DNA of 64,000 nt from Nitrososphaerota archaeon (GCA_016190055.1 JACPRH010000037.1:62001-126000), one strand, 5' to 3'. Shown: positions 51,334 through 59,991, counted from the first letter of the stretch. The notes: a model not told the origin generated them from the letters alone. Numbers and translations: made by a program.

Positions 51334-52514
51334 TATGCTACACCTCCGACGGAAGTGTATTCGTCACGTGCGATTTGCCCGTCTCTAATTTGGATGATTC
51401 TATCCGCTTCATTTGCAATCTCCATGTTATGCGTAATTATCACCACAGTTTTACCTATTGTCCTGTTCAAATGGTGCAAAAGATCGGTTATCGACTTGGT
51501 GTTCTTCGTGTCCAAGTTCCCTGTAGGCTCATCACCCAGGAGTATCGGGGGCTCGGTTACTAGGGCTCTGGCTACAGCTACGCGCTGCTGTTCTCCGCCA
51601 CTAAGCTTTGATGGAACCCGGTTAGCTTTGTCGCCGAGGCCCACTATTTGGAGCGCCTTTAGGGCTTTGTAACTCCGGTATTTTGGGGGCACATTCCTAG
51701 CCTCTAAAGGGAATTCTACGTTCTGAAGAGCGTTCATTCGATGAATCAAGTTGAAGGATTGAAAAATTAGCCCGATCTTCTTGTTCCTTAGCTCGGCGAG
51801 CTCTCTATCATTCAGCTTCGATATGTCTACACCGTCGATCAAGACTTTGCCTGAAGTCGGCTTATCCAAGGCGCCCACCATATTCATCAAAGTAGATTTT
51901 CCGCTTCCAGAGGGGCCAACTATAGCTACAAATTCGCCTTCAGCAATGTCAAGGGAGACTCCTCTAAGCGCCGGGGTCGCGACACCGTTTCCTGAATAGG
52001 TCTTAACCACCGAGTCAAGACGTATCACCACAGTCCTATCCGACCTTTCACCATGGGTTTGAGAAGAAGGTTGAGAGGCGGACTTAGTTCCTGTGAAGGG
52101 AGCTACAGTTTCTGTACTATGTGCTACATCAGCTTCTCCGTTATCTGGAGTATCAGCGCTACTGCTCTTCCCATAATCGTCTCCGTCTCCTGCGGACGGC
52201 GTTCTGAGAAGGATGCCGAGTGAGGTTATGACTACCCCGACTACGCCTACAAGATAGGCGGAGAACCGGTAATAGACTGTAGCAAACATAGATTGGGACC
52301 CTGACATGCCGGACATGAAACCTCCACCGTTGCCTCTCGGGAAGCTGAAATTTCCTGCCGCGAATTGACCGCCTTGGAATTGTCCACCTCGGAGCTGCCG
52401 GGCAGCCGGTGTGGAACCTGAGATCACCATGTTGAAACTTGGGTCAAAAACCATCAGAGTCGTGAAGGCTACTGCAACTAGTATTAGCCCTGTAATTACT
52501 ATTCTTTTACGCAT
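51333..52514 (-). CDS. ABC exporter ATPase fused to an N-terminal membrane domain
   Basis: 393 residues. Residues 170-393 are a MacB/LolD-type ATPase: Walker A 'GPSGSGKST', signature '[15 protein letters not shown]', Walker B '[16 protein letters not shown]'. The first 110 residues are unusual for this family: two membrane helices around a Gly/Phe/Asn/Gln-rich linker ([16 protein letters not shown]). This region is homologous to the whole of the adjacent 127-residue protein. A polar linker joins the parts. The ATPase is thus tethered to the membrane. Confidence 0.88.
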   Translation of the reverse strand: MRKRIVITGLILVAVAFTTLMVFDPSFNMVISGSTPAARQLRGGQFQGGQFAAGNFSFPRGNGGGFMSGMSGSQSMFATVYYRFSAYLVGVVGVVITSLGILLRTPSAGDGDDYGKSSSADTPDNGEADVAHSTETVAPFTGTKSASQPSSQTHGERSDRTVVIRLDSVVKTYSGNGVATPALRGVSLDIAEGEFVAIVGPSGSGKSTLMNMVGALDKPTSGKVLIDGVDISKLNDRELAELRNKKIGLIFQSFNLIHRMNALQNVEFPLEARNVPPKYRSYKALKALQIVGLGDKANRVPSKLSGGEQQRVAVARALVTEPPILLGDEPTGNLDTKNTKSITDLLHHLNRTIGKTVVIITHNMEIANEADRIIQIRDGQIARDEYTSVGGVA

Positions 52515-52535
52515 TGTTCTTTCCCGCCTTACCTA

Positions 52536-52919
52536 TTATCCTTCTTCGTCTTTCGCATGCGTCTCTTTTGACTTTGGATTCAAGAGAGTGCCTAAAGCGG
52601 TAACCACTATGCCCACTACGCCTACAAGATAGGCGGAGAACCGGTAGTAGACTGTAGCAAACATAGATTGGGACTCTGACATGCCGGACATGAAATTTCT
52701 GTCGCCCATGCCGGCCATAAAGCCTCCATCGCCTCTTGTGAAGTTGAAGTTTCCGGCGCCGGGGGTAAAGTTGCCCCTTGGGAACTGTCCGTTCTGGAAC
52801 TGTCTTGCAGCTTGTGCTGAGCCGAAGAGGATTGCTTCTATTGAGGTGTCCAGAGCCATTAAAACAGCTAGGGACGCTATGATTAATACTAGTCCAGTTA
52901 CTACTATTATTTTACGCAT
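52536..52919 (-). CDS. small two-helix membrane protein, paralogue of the ATPase N-domain
   Basis: 127 residues: helix 'IIVVTGLVLIIASLAVLMAL', an external Gly/Phe/Asn-rich linker (NGQFPRGNFTPGAGNFNF), helix '[22 protein letters not shown]' and a charged tail. About 75 bp of the gene are almost identical at DNA level to the ATPase gene, so duplication or gene conversion is recent. It overlaps the upstream gene by 13 bp. Function unknown; perhaps a transporter subunit that pairs with the ATPase N-domain. Confidence 0.75.
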   Translation of the reverse strand: MRKIIVVTGLVLIIASLAVLMALDTSIEAILFGSAQAARQFQNGQFPRGNFTPGAGNFNFTRGDGGFMAGMGDRNFMSGMSESQSMFATVYYRFSAYLVGVVGIVVTALGTLLNPKSKETHAKDEEG

Positions 52920-54373
52920 TGTTTTTCACTTTTATTCTTGGTTTGAGAGATAGGCATCATCAATTCGCTTAATCCGATTCTTCCTTTCCCTGAAGCCAGT
53001 TTGTAGATAGCAGTAAGCGTGTTGTGCTTCATCTTCGCTACCTCAGTCTTAATCAGCTCGTATTTACTGGCTGTATTCGCATTGTTGCCAAATGCGAAGG
53101 GCTCACGTATCCATCTGCGAAGCGCTACTCTGACTACGGCGTATGCGATGAAGATTGTTACGGCGATTACGATGAACCATTGTGGGTTGACGAGAGTCAC
53201 TGGTAGGGTTAGGAGAAGCGGCGCTGCTAGGGAGATCTCTGGGTCTTGGTAGACGCTGTTGTTGAAGCGGGAGAAGGAGAGTTGATTAGCGAATGCTACA
53301 GAGTACCGCCAAGACACTTGGTCACCGAAGCCTGGGTTCAGGCCTTGGACATTAACGCCCTGAGGCACCGCAGTGGGTGTTGATACCACGAAAACTGGTT
53401 GCAGCGCAGATTTCACGGCGTCAGTTCGGCTGACTCCGTCTACTACTGCGACTGGGCTGTAGGTTATCATAGATCTCGTAGATTTAGTCGCATTCTCCAC
53501 CAAAGCTACTCTCTGGTCTCTGACGGTTACTCCGGATAGGCCTTCGTATTGACCCTCCGTCTTGACTACAACTTCATCTTTACCTTGGTATATCACAGCT
53601 GAGATTACTGCGAGCTTTACGTTTTGACCTTGAGCCCAAGTTAAACCGTCGATACCGTATCCAAGCTTAATCGTAGGCCCCTCATGTTTGATGGTCAGCC
53701 TGTAGCCGAAGTGTACGCTAACGTTGTCCTGTTCGAGTCTAAATCGTTCATCTATGAGGCGCCAGTTGAAGCTCTTCACCGACGCTGACAGGTTCCAATC
53801 GTACTCAGGAGCACCTTCGCTGTTAACTTTGGTGAGGTTACCGATGTTCCAAGACCAGGTTCCGGACTGCCCGTTTTGCTCGAAGTGATTATACATAGGT
53901 GCTAAGGAGTATATTCTTAGGATTCTGTCACTCAAGTTCCAGTTCACGTTTTGATCGGAGAATTCATTCACCGAGTTTCTCCTTGTCTGTACATCAAAGA
54001 TGCCGTTCCCGTTTGCATCCTCGTACTGTATGAGGTAGAGCGGGATGTATGTTACCGAGTAGTTTAGCGTACCATCTTTTGAGTTTTTCAACATTTGAAG
54101 AATAGGGTAAGTATCGTAAACTCCTTGGAAATCTCGGTCTCTCCACCCCCTCTGCGGGGCTGGGGCTGCTATCTGCCACGCGAAGAGGATTTGGACGTTG
54201 CCGCCGTCTTCAGTAGGGGTAGTGACGTTGAAGCCGGTGTGTAGAGAGTTGTTGTAGCCTGCTTGAGCGTAAGTTACTGAAGGACCCTCTTCAGCGTAAA
54301 CCTGAGTCAAAAAAAGAGGATCGGAGAGTACTACCGTAAGCATCAGGGTCAGTAGCGCTCTCCTCAACGACAC
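52907..54373 (-). CDS. secreted protein with C-terminal anchor, unknown
   Basis: 488 residues: signal peptide (LTLMLTVVLSDPLFLTQVYA), a large beta-rich external domain with Trp/Tyr-rich strands, a possible calcium loop 'EDANGNGIFD' near 120, and a membrane helix near 405-420 (WFIVIAVTIFIAYAVVRVAL). The cytoplasmic tail is basic and ends 'TKNKSEKQCVK'. The tail stretch 'KYELIKTEVAKMKHNTLTAIYKLASGKGRIGLSELM' is helical. No family is recognised. Second gene of the exporter operon; it may be a receptor or the exporter's external partner. Confidence 0.7.
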   Translation of the reverse strand: MSLRRALLTLMLTVVLSDPLFLTQVYAEEGPSVTYAQAGYNNSLHTGFNVTTPTEDGGNVQILFAWQIAAPAPQRGWRDRDFQGVYDTYPILQMLKNSKDGTLNYSVTYIPLYLIQYEDANGNGIFDVQTRRNSVNEFSDQNVNWNLSDRILRIYSLAPMYNHFEQNGQSGTWSWNIGNLTKVNSEGAPEYDWNLSASVKSFNWRLIDERFRLEQDNVSVHFGYRLTIKHEGPTIKLGYGIDGLTWAQGQNVKLAVISAVIYQGKDEVVVKTEGQYEGLSGVTVRDQRVALVENATKSTRSMITYSPVAVVDGVSRTDAVKSALQPVFVVSTPTAVPQGVNVQGLNPGFGDQVSWRYSVAFANQLSFSRFNNSVYQDPEISLAAPLLLTLPVTLVNPQWFIVIAVTIFIAYAVVRVALRRWIREPFAFGNNANTASKYELIKTEVAKMKHNTLTAIYKLASGKGRIGLSELMMPISQTKNKSEKQCVK

Positions 54374-54385
54374 TTCTCGTTACAC

Positions 54386-55390
54386 CTACCTATGCATCGA
54401 TGAAAATCCGAGTATGTCGCCGGTTCTGCCGTTTACTCTGATGTTGCCGATGGTGTCGCCGTTTGAGTCAATGATTGGCACGTTATAGACTGACCTCTGC
54501 TGCTTCGGCTCTCCTGCTGTCCAACCTTTCTCTAGAGAGCTTTTCACAGCGTTAACAGCGTCTTCAGACTTGGGGGTGTTGATCTTTCCTAGAATCACTG
54601 TCATGACTGTCTTGTTACCGTCTTTAATGCTCACGATCCAGGTGCCGACTCTTTCCTTAACTGCGCCCACCGTGAAGTTCTTGATAGCGTTGCTTACCGT
54701 TGTCTTGACCTGTGCGCTGGTTACGGCGAGAGTGGGTGAGGATGATGTCAGCATAATATTTCCACTCCTACTGTCTACACGCACGTAGCTTATTGTTTTA
54801 TTGCTAGAGTCAAGCAGTGGAACGTAGTACACTGTTCTTACCAGCTTAGGCGTTCCGGCTGTCCAGCCTTTAGCCAATGAATCGGTTACGACGGTTTTGG
54901 CTTGATCTGTTGTGTTGGCGGTTACGTGGCTTACACGTATCATTGTCACTATGCCTTCTCCATCCTCGATTGGGACTATCCAGCTTAGCCGGAAGGAGCT
55001 TGGTGTGCCTACCTTCAGGTTAGGGATATCCGCTTCAACCGCTGACTTTGCTTGTGCTGAGGTGATGGTTACGTTTTCAGACATTCCCGGTCCCCAATGC
55101 GAAAACCTGTAGTTTCCATGTGTGAAGAGGTTCTTGCCGAATGTTAACATTTGGTTCCAACCATTCATCAGAGGCATTATAGCTTGCCCGGATGGGTTGG
55201 CGTATCTCTCCCTTGATTGACTATACATGTGTGGTGAACCTGCGCTTCTACCTGTAGACGCGGCTATTGTTGTTGATCCTGTGGTTGCAGCCGCTGCGGC
55301 GGCTGTGAATGTGATATTCGCGGCTAGGATTGAACCTGCTATTACTGCGATGACCACCGAAAGAAGTAGGATTTTGCGGTGCATGCCCAT
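54386..55390 (-). CDS. secreted PepSY-like double-repeat protein
   Basis: 334 residues: signal peptide (ILLLSVVIAVIAGSILAANITFTA), an Ala/Thr-rich linker, then two homologous units of about 105 residues. Each starts 'TSAQ(A/V)K' and ends in a PepSY-like motif ('YVRVDSRSGNIML', 'NIRVNGRTGDILGF'); each also has 'KGWTAG(T/E)PK'. PepSY domains often inhibit or sense proteases at the cell surface, which would suit the shared promoter block with the HtrA gene. First gene of the exporter operon. Confidence 0.7.
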   Translation of the reverse strand: MGMHRKILLLSVVIAVIAGSILAANITFTAAAAAATTGSTTIAASTGRSAGSPHMYSQSRERYANPSGQAIMPLMNGWNQMLTFGKNLFTHGNYRFSHWGPGMSENVTITSAQAKSAVEADIPNLKVGTPSSFRLSWIVPIEDGEGIVTMIRVSHVTANTTDQAKTVVTDSLAKGWTAGTPKLVRTVYYVPLLDSSNKTISYVRVDSRSGNIMLTSSSPTLAVTSAQVKTTVSNAIKNFTVGAVKERVGTWIVSIKDGNKTVMTVILGKINTPKSEDAVNAVKSSLEKGWTAGEPKQQRSVYNVPIIDSNGDTIGNIRVNGRTGDILGFSSMHR

Positions 55391-55402
55391 CTTTCCCAGA
55401 GT

Positions 55403-55485
55403 TTAGCAAGGAAAAAGCGATTTTTGAGGTTTGTCTTTCGGTTTTTCCGAACTCCTAGAAGTACGGTATATTCGGAATTTCCGAA
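55403..55485 (-). promoter_or_regulatory. exporter operon promoter with two TTCGG-N5-CCGAA sites
   Basis: The 53-bp block 55403-55455 matches the HtrA promoter (48/53). Sites TTCGG-N5-CCGAA lie at 55437-55451 and 55471-55485. The block ends 12 bp before the PepSY-like gene's ATG. Confidence 0.7.
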
Positions 55486-55536
55486 TCGAAAAACATGGTT
55501 TGTACATCTGGATAGCGATGATGATGGTTAAGGCCG

Positions 55537-56412
55537 TCAAAGTGTTGTGAAGAAGTAGGCTAGTCCTAAGGATACGTAGAGGGTGATCGAGGCGAGTAGA
55601 GCAGCCTTCTCGGTAGCTAGTCCCTTGGAGAGAGATATTGCGGAGGTGAGGAAGCCTAGGGAGTAGCCTACTCCGATGAGCATGAGTATCTGTATCTGAA
55701 GGCTTGTCAGGTGAGTCTGGAAACCTTCAGCGATAACGTACACAGTTGGTGCAATAAGGCTGGGTGCAAGCGCGAAGGCGGATCCTAGCAGTAGAGGTTT
55801 TGCGCCGCCCTGTGTTCTATAAGCGACGAAGGACAGGAGGTTTGCAAGAGCATTAATCAGCAGATAACCCAGTATGAAGAGTAAAGGTATGTAGAGCGGC
55901 GAGATAGGCAGGCGGTTCACGTAGATGAAGATTAACGGGTATAACCCCGACAGGTACGCTATTAGTGTGCCGTAGAGGAGCACCATTGCAGCGAAGAGGG
56001 AGGCGAGTCTTGGTCTCGCATACAGGTTGGAGATGAACCGCCAACCGATCAACCAGAGAGTGATGTAGCCTGCAACAGTCTGGTCTCGTTTGACGAAGCG
56101 GCTTGACGTTAGCTTCTCGTAGCTTTCAGATAGAAGCTGGTATGCGAACTTGCCTTTCTCGTTCAACCGGTACTTCTTAGCGTCATCTTGCTCAATCAGC
56201 TCGGTCAAAAAATCGATCTGGTAATACAGCGTGCCGGTGCTTACATTCAGGTATGCTTTTAGATCTGTAAAGCCACCCTGCCCATTCTCTCCAAGATACT
56301 TTATGATTTTTCGTCTCAAAGGATGACCTATCATGGTAAAGAAGTGCGAGACCTCATCCTCCAAGCTAGGCCACCTCGAATCATCCGGTATGTTTGAAAC
56401 AGTATTAAACAC
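55537..56412 (-). CDS. membrane-bound winged-helix transcriptional regulator
   Basis: 291 residues. Residues 15-100 form an ArsR-like winged helix ('HFFTMIGHPLRRKIIKYLGENGQGGFTDLKAYLNVSTGTLYYQIDFLTELI'). After a linker come about six membrane helices (residues 110-290) with no enzyme motif, so signalling is probably direct from membrane to DNA. It lies immediately upstream of the exporter operon on the same strand. A site like those at the exporter and HtrA promoters sits directly before its start, so it is the best candidate for the TTCGG-N5-CCGAA binder and is probably autoregulated. Confidence 0.8.
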   Translation of the reverse strand: MFNTVSNIPDDSRWPSLEDEVSHFFTMIGHPLRRKIIKYLGENGQGGFTDLKAYLNVSTGTLYYQIDFLTELIEQDDAKKYRLNEKGKFAYQLLSESYEKLTSSRFVKRDQTVAGYITLWLIGWRFISNLYARPRLASLFAAMVLLYGTLIAYLSGLYPLIFIYVNRLPISPLYIPLLFILGYLLINALANLLSFVAYRTQGGAKPLLLGSAFALAPSLIAPTVYVIAEGFQTHLTSLQIQILMLIGVGYSLGFLTSAISLSKGLATEKAALLASITLYVSLGLAYFFTTL

Positions 56413-56418
56413 ATTTTG

Positions 56419-56433
56419 TTCGAAATATCCGAA
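56419..56433 (-). promoter_or_regulatory. regulator's own operator-like site
   Basis: TTCGA-AATAT-CCGAA differs from the other sites by one base in the left arm and begins 7 bp before the regulator's start codon. The remaining 310 bp to the next gene show no gene. They contain a TATA-like CTATTTAGA at 56711-56719, about 30 bp before the plus-strand ATG at 56744. Confidence 0.55.
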
Positions 56434-56743
56434 ACTGTGTCAAAAAAACGGCTGTAGATAATGCATCGCTTACCTACCTTTCCTCCTCGCGGACATAGGC
56501 GGAACGCCTGCAACCACGTCCCATGGAGAGGGACAAACAGCTAATGTGTGTTAGGGGTTGTTGTTTTGAGCGGTTTGGTTGAGAATTACTTCTTAATCGC
56601 AAGGCTTGTTAGTTGGATACGTTAAGTGGTTCTGCAAGACTATAGACCGGTGTCTTTCTTTGAGGTGATGAGGATTTTTCACAGGCAAGTAAATCTATTT
56701 TCAGGGATGACTATTTAGACTGGGACAACGTACTTCTATTTGT

Positions 56744-57037
56744 ATGGTTATCCCTGCTGAAGTAGCTTGGCTGATTCCAACCGTTCTACCTTTAGTGATT
56801 GGGCTACTTGTAGGGTTGATAGTTAAGAAGACGTTCAAGCTGCTTATTGTAATCGCAGTCTTGTTAGCGGTGTTGGTGACTATTGGAGCGATTAGTCTAA
56901 CGTTTCAGGATGTTTACAGCAGAGCCTTAGAGATACTGCCAAAGTTAATACAGACCGGTAGAAGCGAGCTAGATGTTCTACCGTACTCATCTCTAGGATT
57001 TCTAATAGGTTTAGGACTCGGTTTATGGAAAGGCTAG
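56744..57037 (+). CDS. small membrane protein, unknown
   Basis: 97 residues: two adjacent membrane helices at the N-terminus (VAWLIPTVLPLVIGLLVGLIV and LLIVIAVLLAVLVTIGAISL), a polar stretch (QDVYSRALEILPKL) and a third hydrophobic segment (YSSLGFLIGLGLGLW). It resembles FUN14-type architecture, but I cannot confirm that. TATA placement suggests a leaderless transcript. It lies 87 bp before the ABC transporter pair. Confidence 0.6.
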   Translation: MVIPAEVAWLIPTVLPLVIGLLVGLIVKKTFKLLIVIAVLLAVLVTIGAISLTFQDVYSRALEILPKLIQTGRSELDVLPYSSLGFLIGLGLGLWKG

Positions 57038-57124
57038 CTAGAGGCCAGTCCACCCCTTTGTTAATTCATTAACCTGAAGGATTTGAATCTGCTACTCTTA
57101 AATCACTAGATAGCGGAATATTAA

Positions 57125-58168
57125 TTGGAAGTAGATTTGGCTAGCGGCAGTTTTGCAGTCAATGTTAAGGATCTGTCTAAGCGTTTCGGGGACAAGGTTG
57201 CTGTTGACAGCGTGAGCTTTGAGGTTAAGCGCTCCGAGGTCTTCGGGTTTCTGGGCCCGAACGGTGCAGGCAAGACTACTACAATAAAGATGCTTACCAC
57301 ATTGCTGCCTCCAACGTCTGGGCAAGCCAAGATTCTAGGGTTAGATCTGAGGAGCGAAGGAAAGAAGATCCGGCAGCGCATTGGAGTTGTGCAGCAGCAG
57401 GATAGTTTTGATCAGGGGTTGAATGTTGAGACAAGCATGAACCTCTACGGTTTGATCTGGGATGTGCCGAAGCAGGAGCGGAGAAGACGCATTGACGAGC
57501 TTATTGAGAGGTTTGAAATGCAGGAGTTCAGGAAGAAACAAGTTGTTGACTTATCAGGTGGGCAGCGGAGGAGGCTCCAAGTTGCCCGAGAATTTATTCA
57601 TGATATGGATCTGCTCTTCCTTGATGAGCCGACTGTCGGCTTGGATCCTCTTGCCAGAAGGGCCTTCCTAGACTTCTTCAAGGAAAAGGTGAAGGATGGA
57701 CTAACCATCTTCTTCACCACCCACATAATAGAGGAGGCTGAGTATCTCTGCGACAGGATCGCAGTGATGAATGAGGGAAGAATAGTTGAGATTGATACCC
57801 CGGGGAATTTGAAGCGCAGGTTTGGAAGCGCGAAGGCCGTTGAGTTTAGGCTGCTTGAAGGCGCCTCGAAGAATCTCGTCAAAGCATTGTCTTCATCCGA
57901 AGTGGTGAATAAGCTGGTTTTGGATGAGTTGAGCGGTACCTACAGAGCAACCACCTCAAAGCCGGAGCTGGTGATACCTGAGCTCTACAGGCTTGCTGAC
58001 AAGCTTAGCCTGCACATCTCCTCCATCTACATAGCTGAAACCACGCTTGAAGACGCCTTCATCAGCCTAGTTAAGAACGGATCAGGAAACGATTCAAGCC
58101 ATGTGCATAGCGGTGAAAGTTATGCCGCCGCCTCTCCTCCCAGAGGCAGCTTTAAGGAGGCTGAGTAG
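57125..58168 (+). CDS. ABC transporter ATPase, DrrA type
   Basis: 347 residues: Walker A 'GPNGAGKTT', Q-loop 'VVQQQDSFDQGLNVETSMNL', signature 'LSGGQRRRLQVAREF', Walker B 'LLFLDEPTVGLDP'. The C-terminal 100-residue extension (YRLADKLSLHISSIYIAETTLEDAFISL) is typical of multidrug/lipid DrrA-type exporters. The start is TTG, with TATA (CTCTTAAAT) about 27 bp upstream. It is followed 5 bp later by its permease. Confidence 0.9.
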   Translation: MEVDLASGSFAVNVKDLSKRFGDKVAVDSVSFEVKRSEVFGFLGPNGAGKTTTIKMLTTLLPPTSGQAKILGLDLRSEGKKIRQRIGVVQQQDSFDQGLNVETSMNLYGLIWDVPKQERRRRIDELIERFEMQEFRKKQVVDLSGGQRRRLQVAREFIHDMDLLFLDEPTVGLDPLARRAFLDFFKEKVKDGLTIFFTTHIIEEAEYLCDRIAVMNEGRIVEIDTPGNLKRRFGSAKAVEFRLLEGASKNLVKALSSSEVVNKLVLDELSGTYRATTSKPELVIPELYRLADKLSLHISSIYIAETTLEDAFISLVKNGSGNDSSHVHSGESYAAASPPRGSFKEAE

Positions 58169-58173
58169 GCGTA

Positions 58174-58938
58174 GTGAATATCTATGTGAGGCTGGTTTAC
58201 CGGAATCTACGAGCTAACCTCGACCGGATCTCGCTGTTCTTTGAACTAGTTTTCCCACTGTTCTTCATCTTTGTACAGGGCTTTGCACTTAGTGAATTGG
58301 TTACTCCCTTCGATATTGGTAATGGTCGTGTAATTAGCTACCAGCTGTTCCTCGCAGCAGGAGCCATCACGTTAACTGTCATCAACTCAGGTACTAACGC
58401 CGGGACTCAGCTCTGGTATGATAGGAAGAACGGGATGTTCGAGCAGCTTCTCATGGGGCCCTTCACAAGACTTCAGTATATTCTGAGCATCATCTTAGCG
58501 ACCCTAATAATCGGGATCGCCAGTTCGCTACTAGTCTTCCTCATAGCTCTGCCGGTTCTAGGCGGCGCACTCTACCTTTCACTTCAAAGTGTGTTTCTCA
58601 CAGGGTTGGCGCTGTTTCTAGGAACAATGTTCTTTGGAAGCTTCGCGCTCGCCCTCTCTGTCGCATTGAAATCGTCAGAGAGCTTCAACATTGTTTCAAC
58701 ATTCACCTTCTTCATCTTCCTCTTCACCTCCTCAGTCTTCTACCCCGCCAACAAAGCTCCTCCAGTGATTCAGTCAGTCAGCCTCCTTAACCCTCTGACC
58801 TACGCGACAGACCTGTTGAGAGCCGGTCTCTTCGACTCAATGACACCCTTTATCTCAACCGAACTCACTTTGCTCACCGTCGAAACAATTGTGATATTCA
58901 CCATAGCCGTATTGGCCTTCAGAAGAATTCGTGTCTAA
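58174..58938 (+). CDS. ABC-2 type transporter permease, DrrB type
   Basis: 254 residues, six membrane helices. 'LVYRNLRANLDRISLFFELVFPLFFIFVQGFAL' at the N-terminus, 'LLNPLTYATDLLRAGLFD' near 205-222 (the ABC-2 signature NPLTY) and a final helix with basic end. GTG start. It is the membrane partner of the preceding ATPase. Substrate (drug, lipid or polysaccharide) unknown. Confidence 0.88.
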   Translation: MNIYVRLVYRNLRANLDRISLFFELVFPLFFIFVQGFALSELVTPFDIGNGRVISYQLFLAAGAITLTVINSGTNAGTQLWYDRKNGMFEQLLMGPFTRLQYILSIILATLIIGIASSLLVFLIALPVLGGALYLSLQSVFLTGLALFLGTMFFGSFALALSVALKSSESFNIVSTFTFFIFLFTSSVFYPANKAPPVIQSVSLLNPLTYATDLLRAGLFDSMTPFISTELTLLTVETIVIFTIAVLAFRRIRV

Positions 58939-58977
58939 CGAGAACAGTAACAAGCAGCAGTCGAATACGCCTTGTTC

Positions 58978-59367
58978 TTACCATGGTATGTTGTAGGTGT
59001 ATCTGCTGGTGTCTGTGTTTAGGTTTAATGTTCCCGAGTCGCTTGTTCCTGTGCGGGATCCGGGAACCAAGGTCCATGTGACTTGGATTCTGTAGAAGGC
59101 GTGGTTCGGTAGATCTATTGAGTAGTGCCCGTTTTCAACGGGTGCAGAGAATTTTTCTTCAGTCGAGGTGTTTATGAATTCAACGTGGGTCGGGGCTATA
59201 TCCACCTTATTCGGCGGCTGCAGTGAGCCGGAGACTGTGACTCGCGAGTTTACAAAACCGGGTATTGATATTGAATGGAACGCACCTAGCCCAGCTGCAG
59301 CAACAACTGCAGCGATAACCGCGACGACGGCCAAGATTCTTATTGTTTTGGATCCTGTGAACCGCAT
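58978..59367 (-). CDS. small secreted/anchored protein, unknown
   Basis: 129 residues: N-terminal membrane helix (IRILAVVAVIAAVVAAAGLGAFHSI) and an external beta-rich domain of about 95 residues ('VTVSGSLQPPNKVDIAPTHVEFINTSTEEKFSAPVENGHYSIDLPNHAFYRIQVTW'). This reads like a carboxypeptidase-regulatory or transthyretin-like sandwich. It ends with a Thr/Ser-rich strand. It is divergent from the cupin gene. Confidence 0.65.
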   Translation of the reverse strand: MRFTGSKTIRILAVVAVIAAVVAAAGLGAFHSISIPGFVNSRVTVSGSLQPPNKVDIAPTHVEFINTSTEEKFSAPVENGHYSIDLPNHAFYRIQVTWTLVPGSRTGTSDSGTLNLNTDTSRYTYNIPW

Positions 59368-59508
59368 TGATGACGCTCAACATCTCCTACAATGTTCGAC
59401 CTAAAAGAGTTTCAACCAGCAGTTGCTCTCAGGCAACGTAGTTGGGATAACTTAGTTGGCAGTATCTTTAAGTTATGTTAGGTTGTTGTGGAGGGAAGAT
59501 GATTAGGG

Positions 59509-59829
59509 ATGGGTCTTGATCCGCGGAAGGCATCTAGACTGGTAGAGTTGATTGATTACCAAGAAGGATCTGTTGTGAGCAGAACCGTCGTTGAGAAGAA
59601 GACTGGAACTGTGACGCTGTTCGCTTTTGACGAACATCAAGGGTTAAGCGAACATACCGCGCCGTTTGATGCGCTAGTCTACATTCTTGACGGGGAGGCG
59701 GTGGTAATCATTTCGGGTGAAGCCGTCAAGCTGAAGGAGGGTGAAGCGGTCATTATGCCAGCTAATGAACCGCATGCGTTGAAAGCAGTACATAGGTTCA
59801 AGATGATGCTGACTATGATTAGATCCTAG
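59509..59829 (+). CDS. cupin-domain protein
   Basis: 106-residue single cupin barrel. 'HQGLSEHTAPFDALVYILDGEAVVIISGEAVKLKEGEAVIMPANEPHALKAV' gives the two cupin motifs; the metal-binding His positions are partly kept (H-x-E-H ... H). Small cupins of this kind have diverse roles, so no function is assigned. TATA-like CTTTAAGTT and a GGAGGG lie upstream. Confidence 0.83.
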   Translation: MGLDPRKASRLVELIDYQEGSVVSRTVVEKKTGTVTLFAFDEHQGLSEHTAPFDALVYILDGEAVVIISGEAVKLKEGEAVIMPANEPHALKAVHRFKMMLTMIRS

Positions 59830-59855
59830 TAGGTAGGCAGAGAAGCGGAACTGGT

Positions 59856-59925
59856 ACTTCTGTCCCATCTTCGGGTGATGTATGCTTGCTGACTTTGCGT
59901 GATCACCCGATAATGGGACAGAATC
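59856..59925 (+). mobile_element. 70-bp palindromic element (MITE-like), copy 3
   Basis: Identical over 70 bp to copies 1 and 2. The flanking octamers GAACTGGT and GCGCGTCG do not match each other, so its target duplication is lost or exchanged with another copy. It lies between the cupin gene and the Sm-protein promoter. Confidence 0.88.
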
Positions 59926-59944
59926 GCGCGTCGAAGTAGTTAAC

Positions 59945-59952
59945 TTATATAG
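59945..59952 (+). promoter_or_regulatory. TATA box of the Sm-protein/L37e operon
   Basis: TTATATAG about 45 bp before the GTG start of the Sm protein, implying transcription from about 59973 and a leader of roughly 20 nt. Confidence 0.5.
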
Positions 59953-59991
59953 CCCTCACGCAGGGGTGTTGTTAAGGCTCGGTGTACAAAC

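Noticed and set aside
59368-59508. Additional gene between the small secreted protein and the cupin
   Set aside because: The gap is only promoter-sized, with a TATA-like element for the cupin gene; no ORF has support.
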